Shown: positions 34,401 to 48,600 of the stretch, in pieces
Layout of the letters: each line of letters opens with the position of its first letter
How positions within the stretch are numbered: the stretch's first letter is position 1
NCBI GenBank assembly: GCA_037447655.1
Contig: JBBHKE010001377.1
Coordinates: 124,001-188,000, forward strand
Source: Zygnema cylindricum
Lineage: Eukaryota > Streptophyta > Zygnematophyceae > Zygnematales > Zygnemataceae
Direction of reading: 5' to 3'
DNA: 64,000 nt
Notes under the pieces: generated by a model
The model's database searches: none
The model's input: only the letters and a program-made list of their open reading frames with translations
Told to the model about the DNA's origin: nothing
Translations under genes and position numbers: made by a program

Positions 34401-35495
34401 AGGTCCTCAGAAAGGGCAGCTTGCAAGAAGCTTCTATGATAACCCTGACCCCTTTGTGTTTCAGCAAGAATAATTGCCACCCTGGCAGACAAAAACTCTG
34501 ACCACCTTCACCCCTGTGAAGGCAGACTCCCCTGAGTCGATAGCAGAAAGAATATTTGAATTTGCTTCTCTGAGCAGTAAGTTATGGAGGGTCAAAGTTG
34601 ACCTTTTGTACAGAAGCTTTCTGGGAGAGAGGGTCCTATCTACCAAATTTTTCGAAGTCCTATTTCTCTTTAAAACTCCATCAACTGACGTACGGCACAA
34701 ATCATATTACTGTGTCGTACAAAAATGTACAGGTGCCGGTGTACTTTCTGTACAGACATTGTACGACATGGCCAACAAGTCGACACCTGCCATATCCGGA
34801 TTTGTTTCTGTAATCCCTGGAGATGCCAAAATCCAATGTCATGGTGCCACGTGTCATTCGATGTGGCGATGACCACAAACCGCCGATATCCTCTTTCGCG
34901 ATCTCGGCATTCATTCCGACCGTCCGATTAAATGCAGATTTCAATCGTAGCCGTCATAAATACCTGCGCGGTATTCGTTTCGCTATTGAAACAAATGCTT
35001 GGTACCTGTTTCTTCTCCATACCTTAATCCGTATTTTACATATCCGAATCTATGTATCCAGTAAATAGTTACCGTTAAATGAATTAGTCGACGTGGAAAC
35101 ATTCATAAAATTTATCAAACCCTAGCTGACCTAATACTAGTCTTAGACTAAATGGATAAAGCTACTGGCTATTGGCAGCTTTGACAAAAGGTAGATACGA
35201 GGATCAAATCATGGGTTCGACAACTTTTTTTTAGTAAATCAACTAATCTACTACTCGTATATCAACTAATCTACTACCCGTATATCAACTAATTTACTAT
35301 CCGTATATGAACTAATATACTACCCGTAAATCTTTGGATAGCATAGGCAGCCATGGCTCTAGCTTCCTCTCCAACTTTCAGTGACTGCAACAAGTGTGGG
35401 AGTTGAAGAGAGGAGTTAGAGGCAAATTGCCTTTTTTTCTTTTCTGCATTATATTTTAGACCTAGAAAATACTAAAATAACCATCAATTTCTACA
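34381..35495 (-). repeat. 5' LTR of element E (right end of array)
   Basis: 1115 bp, 46 bp longer than the middle LTR. The excess is exactly two extra copies of a 23-bp tandem repeat (35239-35330). The right end reads TGTAGAAATTG on the minus strand. Flank TTATGG. Confidence 0.9.
35239..35330. repeat. Four-copy 23-bp tandem repeat in LTR
   Basis: Units 35239-35261, 35262-35284, 35285-35307 and 35308-35330, consensus TCAACTAATCTACTACCCGT plus ATA. The middle LTR has two units, the D 3' LTR two diverged units, and the A1 LTR about one. Confidence 0.92.
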
Positions 35496-37050
35496 TTATG
35501 GTAATGAATGGCAAGCATCTAGTGGGCCCCAATTCTCCTTGCCAAGAGAGTTGCTTGATTGCTTTGCGGATCTCAAAAAGTGAAACATCCAACGGTTAGG
35601 AATTACGCATACATCATTGGAGCTTCGTGACAGCTTTCCAGTAACGATGTTTCGTTCGACAAAAAAAAATATGGTACGGCTCTGTACGGCGTTGTACGAA
35701 AACGTACGACGTCCAATAACGAACCCAACTTTTCGTCTAGTGGAACTTCACCTTAGTATTTCGTGCATGTACGTTTCACGTGTTCACGATTAGATTTGAT
35801 TATTTTTTCTTTTGTTTCGTTTAAGTTCGTAGTACCGTATTTCGAGAAGTTTTGTTTTGTGTGATGTAACGTTTAGTAGTTTCGTTTTCGCGTGTGTGAA
35901 GTTATCCGTACAGGACTGTCAGTTTCGTTCGTAGTAGTTTCATTTTGTTTTGTACCATCTTTGCGCCTAAGTACATTTTGACGCTTCTAGAGATAGTGTT
36001 CTAGATTGTTTCCACACCTTAGTTAAAAAAGCCATCTTGTGAGTTAGATAGAATCAATTAAGAGCCGATTAAGGAAGAATGAATTAAGAGAAGTGTAATG
36101 TTTGAGTAAAGGATTGAGTTAACATGAGTTTATTTTATTGAGTATTCAATTTGCCTCTATCTTGGATTATGAGTTATCAATGTGTTTGTAATGTTTAATT
36201 GATTTTTCAATTTCGCTTCCGCATTGAGACATTTAAGTATTTGTGATCGCATTCCGATTGACTCTTATTCCTATCACCTTACAATGCTATTAACGCTAAC
36301 AACGAATCGCGAGGTACAACATAATGGGTCACAAATTCATAACAGTGTCACTGCGCTTGTTTTTCTTTTTGACTCATCAACATTAGGTAATGTAATATTT
36401 AGTGATTTTTTCATAGTGCGAAGTTGGTAAGCAATTGAAAAGTGTTCACGTCTCTCAAACCCAAATAGTAATGAATATTGGTAAAATAAACCCCAGGCTC
36501 TAATGTCCTTCACTAATGATTCATTTTAATTTTAAAATCCGTATGAATATTGTGTAGTTTGTCGAGTATTCTATATTTTGAATTGTGAAGTTTGTAACAA
36601 TACCTATCGGCTCTCGCCATTAAAGTGAATCCGCTCTAAATACGTGTGTGCCTTTTTGACTCATAATCATAAGAAAATGTTAGATTTAGTGGCTGTTGAA
36701 AAAGCACGTGGTTGAACATTTAGCGTAGCTACTTTAAATTAGCTGTGCATTTGTACGAGCCTTTATAATACAGTACGATCCCTACTACATTTTTAAGGAT
36801 TTTGTACTCCCTCTGATTCGCGTAGCTTTCTTGCCGCCAATTATTTTCAGTTACGATTAACGCGGCACTGCGGTACAGTACGGTACAAACAAATAAGGAC
36901 TTACGGTGTAGTGCGCATTAAAAAAGATTTAGTGCGACCGTACTTTATAGCGCCCGCAGTTGATGACTGATGAATCATGAAAGGAACGTACTTAAATATA
37001 TTTGTCAGTGGAGCCGTATGTATGAATTTTGATTATGAATGTGCTATTGT
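35496..37050. other. Intergenic, GTACG-rich, no gene seen
   Basis: No supportable coding region. The words GTACG and CGTAC are frequent, for example four within 35673-35708. Weak purine/pyrimidine asymmetry but no clear repeats. Confidence 0.6.
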
Positions 37051-37113
37051 GAAACCCTAGAAAACCCTAGAATTCCCTAGAAAACCCTAGAAAATCCTGA
37101 GAATCCCTAAAAA
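37051..37113. repeat. Telobox-like 10-bp array
   Basis: Five to six imperfect copies of AAAACCCTAG. The core AAACCCTA is the plant telobox, but the 10-bp period differs from the 7-bp plant telomere repeat, so this is not simply an interstitial telomere. Confidence 0.8.
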
Positions 37114-38396
37114 TTTAATAATGATTTTTGCGGCTTGGACGCAATCAATGGAATGTCGGTGAATGGCTAGAATTAGCTTTAAGAAGTTTTAATTGGTTAC
37201 TCTAAGCGAGAATATATCTTTAAGTTAGTTTTCGCACATGGCATTTCTGGCCGGATTCTGTCAGAGTAGTACGAAAATGTCGCATTAAGTGATCCGATGT
37301 TATCCAATTAAATCTGTCAGAATCTGACGGAAATCGACAGTATCTGTCACCGGCAAGTTTCGGCCGTCAAAAAATCACAAAGACTTGTTGGCAGCCGTCC
37401 GTCAGACGTCAAGTTGGCGGCAACTTAACGTACGATGACCGCACGAATTTTTTTTTTTTTTATTTTATTATCCAATAAAAAACGGGTATTTAGAGGCTTC
37501 TTCTCTATCGTCCAATTTTTGAAGGATATTTTTTTCCAGAGATTGCGGACGTCAGAAATGAGGACATGTACGGAAGAAAGAGATCTGACAAGGATATCTA
37601 TGTGGCGCGTGAAAATCTACTTATGCCCATGTGATCTTCACGTTTGTCATCTTCCCGGAGTAATTACCAGAGTACAAATTTGCTCAAAGAAAGTACATGC
37701 CGTACAAAAAATACAAAAAGTACGCTGAGCTATCGTACAAAAAAATCGAGAAACAGTTCTAACTGGAAGGTAACAAACAGAAACCCTAAACATGTGATAA
37801 ACAGACCAGCTGGTTTTTTTTAGGAAACTTGATGATGTTCACTTCAAGGACACGTGTCAAAATTTAAAGACAGCACGTGCGAAAGCTTTGCTCGATGAAA
37901 GTCGTTTTGCAAGTTGACGTTTTTTTTTTTTTTTTTTGGTTGACAACTGGGAATAAAGTAGCCAACTGGCTTTTCGGTTTTTCACTTGGGAAAGGATACA
38001 ATTCTGCCCGAAAAATAATTGAGACTAGGGTTTGTTGTCTAGGGTTTCGTACGGAACAGTTGGAAATACCGAATTTTGCCGATTCTTGGAAGTAACGATC
38101 GAACCCGGAATTTCTGCAAAATTTTAGACCTCGATTTCTCCGCTATGCCGTACAGCTTCCGACGACAAATTTTTGGAGGCCAGCCGTGACGAATGCCGAA
38201 ATTCTGAATAGTACGGACAAAGGTCCTAAATGTAGGAAGTGAATATCAGTCGCACGTGGCCGGCCGGGAAGTAACGGACAAGTAAACGACGAATATGAGA
38301 TTTTTTGGTAATCATTACCTGAAATCGTCTATCAGATACCTTTGCGTCAGCAGAAACATTTTGTGATAATTTTGTCCTGTCGTACTTGAAATGCTA

Positions 38397-38613
38397 CACC
38401 ATGAATCGCTGTTAGGGTTAATGTTTTTTTTGCTGCATAAAACATCTTTTCTCAGTACACATTTGTTGGATTGAGGATCTGACGGTTGCGATGGAAAGGT
38501 AGGATTCTCAGCTTCCGATTGGCGGTCTCAAATTGATAATCGGACAAATATGTACGGAGAAAAGATGTTTTAAGTGGCGAAAAAATTATTAACCCTAATA
38601 GCGATACACGGTG
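38397..38613. mobile_element. MITE, 217-bp family, copy 1
   Basis: Terminal inverted repeats CACCATGAATCGCTGTTAGG and, at the other end, CCTAATAGCGATACACGGTG, flanked by TA on both sides. The interior is also largely palindromic (AAAACATCTTTTCTC against GAGAAAAGATGTTTT). No coding capacity. TA duplications suggest a Tc1/mariner-type non-autonomous element. Other copies are at 40317 and 55377. Confidence 0.85.
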
Positions 38614-38890
38614 TACCGTACTTCACATTGCTCGTGTTTGCAGGAATAACCGCGACCAGTTTTTTTACCGTACTGTTAAAGTACGTTGTCTTTATGCAAG
38701 TTAACCGACGTAGATGTACGGTCATAAAAAGAAGTCGATATTCTCGGCAGGTGCCGACAAAATAAACAAAGGTACGCTATCCGATTTGCGCACGATCTGA
38801 CTTTCCAGATTTCTGCACGTATTAGATTCTGTGTGAAAAATATGCCACGTCACCTTTGTTTCCGCAAATTTTCTGCCAATTTGCGTGGAG

Positions 38891-39196
38891 CATAGTTCAA
38901 AAGTAGGTGAAAGTAGGCCCATAAAATATGCCTATTGTACGCAAAACATACAATATGGCCATAAGACCCATATTGTATTCGGACCTATTCGGACCAATTA
39001 AAACATTCGGACCAAAAATTGAACCAATTAAAGCATTCGGACCAAAATTTTTTCTTTACACCGTCAGATTTGAATGATCGGACGGTCGTTGATCAAAGTA
39101 GAGATCTAAGAAGATCACATGAAATGCCCATAACATAACTTACGATAAAGGCGCCGACCAAAGGCCTACCATAAAAACGCCTACTTTTGAACTATG
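38891..39196. mobile_element. 306-bp element with 17-bp inverted ends
   Basis: The ends CATAGTTCAAAAGTAGG and CCTACTTTTGAACTATG are perfect reverse complements. The flanks GCGTGGAG and CCGCGGAG agree at 6 of 8 positions, as for an aged 8-bp hAT-type duplication. No coding capacity. Confidence 0.7.
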
Positions 39197-40316
39197 CCGC
39201 GGAGCCGTAGATTTCGTCCTGCATTTGTGACGTGACCGCTGGAGCTATAGAATATGTCGCTTTGTTTGCAAATTCCATTTGTAATGTTGTACACCTGTGC
39301 ACTAGAAGGCAAAACTGCTTCTGTACGGATTGACAGCTGTAAATCCGTACAATTCTCACGTGAATTCTACCATACGGATGTTGGAGGGTTATTATATCTT
39401 CGTACGCATTAATTTGTTTGTTTGTTAGTCTGAAACCCTAAGAAGTACATCTTTGCAGTTATCGTTTCGTAATTTTTCAACCTCCACTCGTACAAAATAA
39501 ATTTACGCCTTGTACGGCCCATATGTACGGACACACAATAATCTATTTCGCTGTCGGTACGAATATGTTAAAAACTGTCACCATAAAAGCTAAGCGTTTT
39601 TTGTTACGATTTCGTAAAAGTTAAAAATATTTAAATACGATAGCCAAACAGACTCAGCATGTTCGTACTGAGTGTTTTATGGACACGTGGCGGAAAATCT
39701 ATGCATGTTGAATGTTCGAATGAAAACTGCGACCCGGTAGAATCTATTTTAGTATTCTGCCAGGTCACAAAAAGCGACAGAAAACGTTCAAATCTAATGA
39801 CTGCCGTACAAGCATGTTCAAACCGCCCATATTGTACCCGTAGAATCTTTCTCCAGCCTATTTTTATATACCCGGTATCCGAACGTCACCTCTACGCATT
39901 TCAAACAATCGGGAAAGGCGTTAAGCCGACCTACGCTCTACATAAACGACAAACTAACGTCAAACTAAAAGACAAAAGGACATGCCTAAATAATGACTGT
40001 GGCACCTATATCCGTACATGAAAGCTACGAAATCCAAATTCAGAGATACGGTAGCGGCAAACGAGCCTCGTCAGAAACCATAATTCGTACATATACATCT
40101 CCGTACCATTGGATTTTCCACTTTCATCCGTATTTCCGTACACAAAAATACCCATCCATGCCATAAATGGATGTGAAGTCCATTTGGCTCGAAGTTAACG
40201 CCTCCTTTTTAAATTCCCGTTTCGGCCGGTGACAGCTGGATCATAAATCCGGCCAATCACAGAAACCCTAATCACGCTTCAAAAACCCGCCAATCATAAA
40301 GCTCCAAAAATCAGTA

Positions 40317-40541
40317 CACCCAACCGTGAATCGCTATTAGCGTTAACGTTATTTTCGCCACTAAAAACATATTTTCTCCGTAGACAAGTGTCATATTGCG
40401 GATCTGACGGCTGCGATTGAAATTTAAGATTCTCAGCTTCCGATTGGCGGTCATAAATTGAAAATTGGACAAGTGTGTACGGAGAAAAGATGTTTTAAGT
40501 GGCGAAAAATTTATTAACCCTAATTACGATTCACGGTTTTG
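40317..40541. mobile_element. MITE, 217-bp family, copy 2
   Basis: Same family as 38397-38613: inner ends CCGTGAATCGCTATTAG and TAATTACGATTCACGG, interior GAGAAAAGATGTTTTAAGTGG, TA on both flanks. The outermost bases are less well preserved. Confidence 0.8.
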
Positions 40542-40544
40542 TAC

Positions 40545-42698
<2,154 letters not shown>

Positions 42699-45600
42699 CC
42701 CGCAGAGTGTGCTGACATCACGCTCCAGTGCAGCGACTCCTTTCGATTCGCCGACTTCTGTTTCTAGTGCTGGAAGGTAATCCCACATTTTTTTATTTAT
42801 TTATTTTTATTTATATTTTATTTATTTTTAATTTCTATTTTTTTCTGATTTTATTAAATTCCTTACTATTATTGTTGTTTGTTTTTTTTTTAGTTATTAT
42901 TTTTATTTATTTATTGTTTTTTTTTTTTTTTTATTGACAGATATGTGCTTTTTTTTTTTTTTGCAGCAGTCCAGCGGCCACAATTGTTCCGCAAATGAAA
43001 AGTCAAAAGGAGATTTTATTAGAAGAGGTAAAAAAATATGATTCCATTTATAAATTATAAAGATTTTTAATTTTCGATTTTCTATTTTCAATTTTCAATG
43101 TTCAATTTTGTGCGAAATCTTTCCAAATCTTAGATTTTTTTTTTTTGACATTTTGACTTACTTTATAATGTTGATGTGGAAATTGATTATAATGTTAATG
43201 TTAATTTAACAAATAATTCTGGTGTGAAATTACTTTAAAATTTTATGTGACATTAGTTGGAAGTTTGATATGAATTTACTGTTAATTTTGATGTGTATTC
43301 AACTGTAATTTTAATGTGTTATTGTATTATAGTTTATTTTGTTTATTTAATTATAATTTTGATGTGCATTTAATTACAGGTGGAGGCATTGAAAATTAGA
43401 CTTCAAGAAGAAAAAAGAAAAAGGGCAAATTTAGAGTGGGCGATAAATGTTTCCGATATTCCACTTCCAGACATCCAAGAAAAAGTGAGTTTAATAAATA
43501 ATATATATATATAAAAAAAAAAAAAAAAACAAAATAAATATATATAAATAAATAAATAAAAAATAAACCAGAAACAACATTTTTTTTTTTTATCTATTTA
43601 TTTTTTGTTATATTTATTACAAAATCCTATACGTAACAAATCTTTACAATAAATTATAATAAATCCTATTAAATCCTTTTTTTTTCTGTTCAGGAAGAAA
43701 AATTCCACATCCTAATAAATTCCACATTCTACTAAATCCTACCTTTTTTTTTTTTTTAGGAAGAAACATTTCAGCTTCCGAAAATGGAAGCGGAGGTTAA
43801 GTGGCTGGCGGCGGAGCTGGAAGCTGCCAAACAACATTTGTCTCTTCTGCGGCAGAAAGGACAAAAACTGAGAGAAAAAAACGGAAGCGGAACGATTTCC
43901 GTCGAAGGAAGAAGATCGCAACTTTTGTCCGCATTAAGGTAAATTTTTTTGAGAGGATTTCTGAGAAAAATTTTGAAAAAAAAATTGAGAAAAAGAAAGA
44001 GAAAATAAAAGGAAAAGGATTTTTGAGAGAAAACATTCAGAAGATTTTGTCGTGTTTTGTCTTTTTTTTTCTTTTTTTTTTGGGAAAATTTTATCGGCAG
44101 GCTACCTCTCAGCCAATCTGGCATAGATGTGACACGTGTCACATGTAGATTTGTGTGGATTTTTGTTGGTTCTTTTCTATTTTTATATATTTTTTATTGT
44201 TTGTATTTGGTTTTACGTGGCAGGAGATGGCTGGAGGAGGCCTGGGCGAAAGTACAGTGTGGGGAGGCGGAGGAGAGAAATTCCCAGGAGGGAGGAGGGA
44301 GTGGAAGAGTGGAAAAGAAGGAGGAAAGGAGGAGGAGAAAGGGGAGGAGAGAAGAGGAAGGAAGGAGGAGAGGAAAAGAGAAAAGGAGGGAAGGGGAAAG
44401 AGAGGGCAGGAGGAGGGAGGGAGGAGAGCGAGGGGGAGAGAGGGAGAGAAGGAGAGTGCGGGAGGGAAAGTGGAGGGAGCGCGAGGGAGTATGATGGAGG
44501 GAGAGTGAGACAGATAGAAGTGGGAGGGAAGGGGGAGGGAGGGAGAGAGGGAGGGGGAGGGAGAGAGAGAAGCTGAAAGCGAAGCTGATTATTGGTGTGG
44601 ATGTTGGTTTGGGAAATTTGCCAGCTGGACCGACAGCTTCGGGAATGGCAGATTCAGGACAAGAGGGAAGAGAGGAGAAGTTTTGAGAACGATTTACAAC
44701 AATCAGAACTGGAGGTTAGTTTCAGTTTCCGTTTTTGATTCTGCTTCGTTTTGGTTTCAGTTTCGTTTCCAGTTCCAGTTCCAGTTTCAGTTTCAGTTCG
44801 AGTTCTGGTTTCTGTTTCATCTTTCAGTTCCAGTTTCGTTTGGTTTTGGTTTCCATTTCTGTTTCTTCTGCTTAAGTTTTCGGTTTTCCATTTCAGTTTC
44901 ATTTTCAGTTTAAGTTTCAGTTTCAGTTTCAATGTCATTCCACTGCTGTTCCTTTTTTGAGTTTTGGTTTTTTCTTTCTTTTTTTGTTTTTTTACCATCC
45001 TCATTCTCTCTCCATATCTCCTTTTTTGCCTTTCTTTTTTTTTTCCTTTTCTTTATTTAATTCCTCTCGATTTTCCCTTTCGTTTTTTCTTTCGTTTTCT
45101 CTTTCGTTTTCTTTGTCTCAGAAAGAGTCAATTTCATCACAAGCCGACAAATTTCCGTACGGACAACCAAAAATTTCATCTCCCCGAAAGTCGAGAACCG
45201 AGAGTTGTCACTACGAATTGTCGTTTTTCGAAACGAGTACTTCTCAAATGCCGAAATGTAAATCGGAACCGCTGACCTCTCATCCGTCTTATCCTCCGGT
45301 TCTTAAATCGATTCGAACAAAAACGAATTCGAATCCGAATCCGAATTCGAATCCGAATTCGAATCCGAATCCGAATTCGAATTCGAATTCGAATCTTCCT
45401 CCTCCGAAACTCGCGGCGAGGAGGAGATCGACTCCGACTTCTTTAACAAACGTAACTAAATGGCCCATTCTAAAAACGGAACTGAAAGGAATTTCCGTTG
45501 AAACGGACACGGAAACGGAACCAGATACTCCGATCGCGCGACAATCGTCACCGCGAATCTCCGACGGTTTCAAATCTCCAAATTTTAATAGCAAACCGAA

Positions 45601-48600
45601 TTCTCCTAAAAAACAAATTCGAACCGAAGCGAATCTCGGACCGTGGACTGTAAATAGCGAAGATGAGAGGGAAGGAAATATTCGAAAAGGGAATTCGGAA
45701 AACGGTTCCCGAAAATCGAAAAAACCGATATCGAGTCAGCGAAGTTTATTCGTCGGAAGTCCGACGAGCAATATTTTAGACGATTTCGTACAAAGTTCGA
45801 ACGAAAAAGATTTTTACGAAAAAGAGTTGTCGAGACAAAATTCGACGTTCTCGAGACAAAGTACGGAGAGAGGACATTCGTTCCCAGAAGAGGGAGGAGG
45901 AAGCTGGTCGAAAACCTTATTTTCGAACGAAAAATGGTTCGGAAGGAAGGGGAAAAGGAATTCGGTCGGTGTCCCGCAAGACGACAAAACAGCTGACGTC
46001 AGCGACGAAGGATACGGTCGAGACGAAGATTGTACAAAAGATCAACGGCGGAAAAGTATCGAATTGGGAGAGTTGTTGGGGTCCTCGAGTGTTTTAGATT
46101 CGTTGATGGATTCGGACGACGAAGACGATTTATTTCCGAATTCGGAAACGGACAAAAACCCAATTAGTCCTTTAAAATTCCACAAAGAAAGGGGTGTAAA
46201 TGGTGTAGACGATGGAAAATGGGGTTTTTCGGAAGGAAATGTGGAGGAATTGGAGGAAATGAAGAAAGGAAATAAAATTTTGAAGAAAAAAGGAGATAAT
46301 CTTTGGTCTAAAGTGAAAAAATCTTCAAAAAATAGTGTGAAAGTACCGAACAGTTTGCCGAATTTGGGCGAAAATAGACATCAATTTGCTATACGACGAG
46401 GTTCTACGTTGGATTTCGGAGAAGAAATTCGGGTAAGAAAATAAATACTACAAGAAAAGATACATAATAGGAAAAGTTACAATATAAGAAAAGATGAATT
46501 ATATGAAAAAATGAATGATAAGAAAGATAAATTATATGAAATGATAAATTATAAGAAAAGATAATGTAGCAAAAGGCACCAAGTTTTATTATACACGTTT
46601 GCTTATATTATATCATACGAGTGCTCCCTCTTCCCTTTTTTTTAACTCCTTTTTCTCTCTCTGAATTTGCAGGAAGCCTTCAAAATCTCTCCTCTCCTTC
46701 CCCCATTAAATTCGAATTCGTACTCGAACTCGAATACAAATTTTAGTTCAAATTCGAATTTTTATCATCGCGCTGTCGACAATCCGACAGCAATCCAAGA
46801 TTTTTCCGGTCGACCGAACGAACTTTCCGAAGAAATTTTAAGTTGTTTATCGGCGATTCTTCTCCACTACGGACAAAATCAAAATTCCTCTCTCACTCTA
46901 GCTTCTCCAAATACTTCTACTCCAGCAACACCCAAAACTCCAAATTCTCGAGGACTTCTCTCTCCCTCTCCGAGAAATTTTGCGCCAAAATTTTTAAAAA
47001 ACCTCGCGCTAAAATCTCATCCGGACTCTCCTATTGGTTCTCCGACTCCTCGGTATTTGGGTTTTTCTTCTCCGAATTTTTCCCAAATCCCAAATCCGAA
47101 TGATTTCTCGACCGAAAACTTAAATTTAAAATCGGAAGATTCTCTGGTTTCTTTTTCGTCGACTCCATTGGAAAGTCCGAGAAAATCTCATCATCGTAAA
47201 TTTTCTCCGTCCCTTCCGGCTTTTTTGAAAGTCAAAAAAAGTCAACCATCGGAGAAACCGGAAGGTTTTTCGCCGGGATCGAGTTTTGGACCGAATTTTG
47301 GAGGGTCGAATTTTGGGCCGAATTACCGATCGAATGTATTGAAAACTAATTTAAATTCTTTTACGGAATTAGTTACGGATCCGTACAATGTTTCCGAGGG
47401 ACATCCGAGCCTGGCGGATCTTTCCTTTTGGGGCGCCGTCGAAATTAAATATTTTCCGTCAAAAAGAAATGCCGATCCGATTTACGTTTCAAATCAGAGA
47501 AAATACAGGTAAATTTAATGAAATATACATGTTGGTTAAATATACGCGTTAATTGAATACACGCATTAATTAAATATACACATTAATTAGTCACCAGATT
47601 CTGTTTATTATTTAATTCTTTCTATTTCCTTTGTGTTTTTTTTATTTTTTATGTTTCGATTCAGAAAAGATACAAGTCTAAAAGAGCCCAAAAATCCTTC
47701 GAAGTTCTAAAAAACTTCAAAAATCATTTAAAAAAATCTTAATTAGTGTGGTTTTTTTTAATTGGAGCAGAGGCCTAATTGAACAACTTAAAAAAGTGGA
47801 CCCCAAATCTCTCTCTCACGAGCAAAAATTGGCCTTTTGGATCAACATCTACAATTCTCTCATTATGGAGGTGAGGATCCTCTCTTTTTCCCTCTCTCTC
47901 TCTCTCACTCTCTCTCTCCTCTATCTCCCTCTCCCTCTCTCTCTCGCTGTCTCCCTTCCCTTCTCCCTCTTCCTCTTGCTGTTTTTGTTATCAATTCGTC
48001 CTCACATGCTTTGCTTTTTTATCTTTTTCTGTAGTTTGTCCTTCCATACTTCTCCCTTTTTTGTCTTCTACAGTAATTTGTCCTCTGATCCAATGCTTTC
48101 CCTTTTTTCGCCCTTTTCTCATAATGTCTTCGCACGTTTTTTTTTTTTATTTCTTTCCTTTTTATCCTTTTCCCGTTTTGTCTAATTTGCCTTTTTTGAC
48201 CTTTCCCCTTTTTTGTCTTTTCCTTTTTTGTCGTTTTGCAGGACTATCTGCAGTACGGCCCAGCCAGCTCAGCGCCTCGGTGGCTGTCACGTCTCGCTCG
48301 GATCTCGTGCCGAATCAACGGTCAGAAAATATCGGCGGCCGAGATCGAATATTCGCTGTTGAGAGCCCGATCTTGCGAATCTTCCATGGTGAGTAGTAAA
48401 TAAAGTAAATAGAATAAACGGGTAAAATATAAGTTAGTTAGGAAAGTAGAGGACCGATAAACTTAAAAAAAAAAGGTACAAGATCGTATATTCGCTTTCT
48501 CCTCGAACGGTCACTGCTTCTATTCCTCGAATAATACTTCTCGAATAATCTTCATAGATTTGATTAAAATGAAGAACAAAAAATGACAAAAACATTTTTT

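Larger units (their letters stand above)
13829..35495 (-). mobile_element. Tandem copia array D-E sharing three LTRs
   Basis: Three minus-strand LTRs of family A (13829-14896, 25000-26068, 34381-35495) alternate with two internal regions: D (14897-24999, interrupted by element C) and E (26069-26078 plus 30024-34380, interrupted by element G). The middle LTR has a PBS on its left and a PPT on its right, so it is at once the 5' LTR of D and the 3' LTR of E. This arrangement is expected from unequal crossing-over between LTRs. The outer flanks (GGAGG on the left, TTATG on the right) do not match. Confidence 0.87.

Noticed and set aside
35496-35600. Possible continuation of element Z integrase to the right of the copia cluster (WGPLDACHSLP on the minus strand)
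   Set aside because: Only a WGP motif fits; the rest does not match copia integrase and the flanks show no shared duplication.
37051-37113. Interstitial telomere
   Set aside because: The period is 10 bp, not the 7 bp of plant telomeres; only the telobox core is shared.
44057-44576. Gly/Glu/Arg-rich open frames in all three phases
   Set aside because: They come from an intronic purine tract; three overlapping open frames in one strand reflect composition, not coding.
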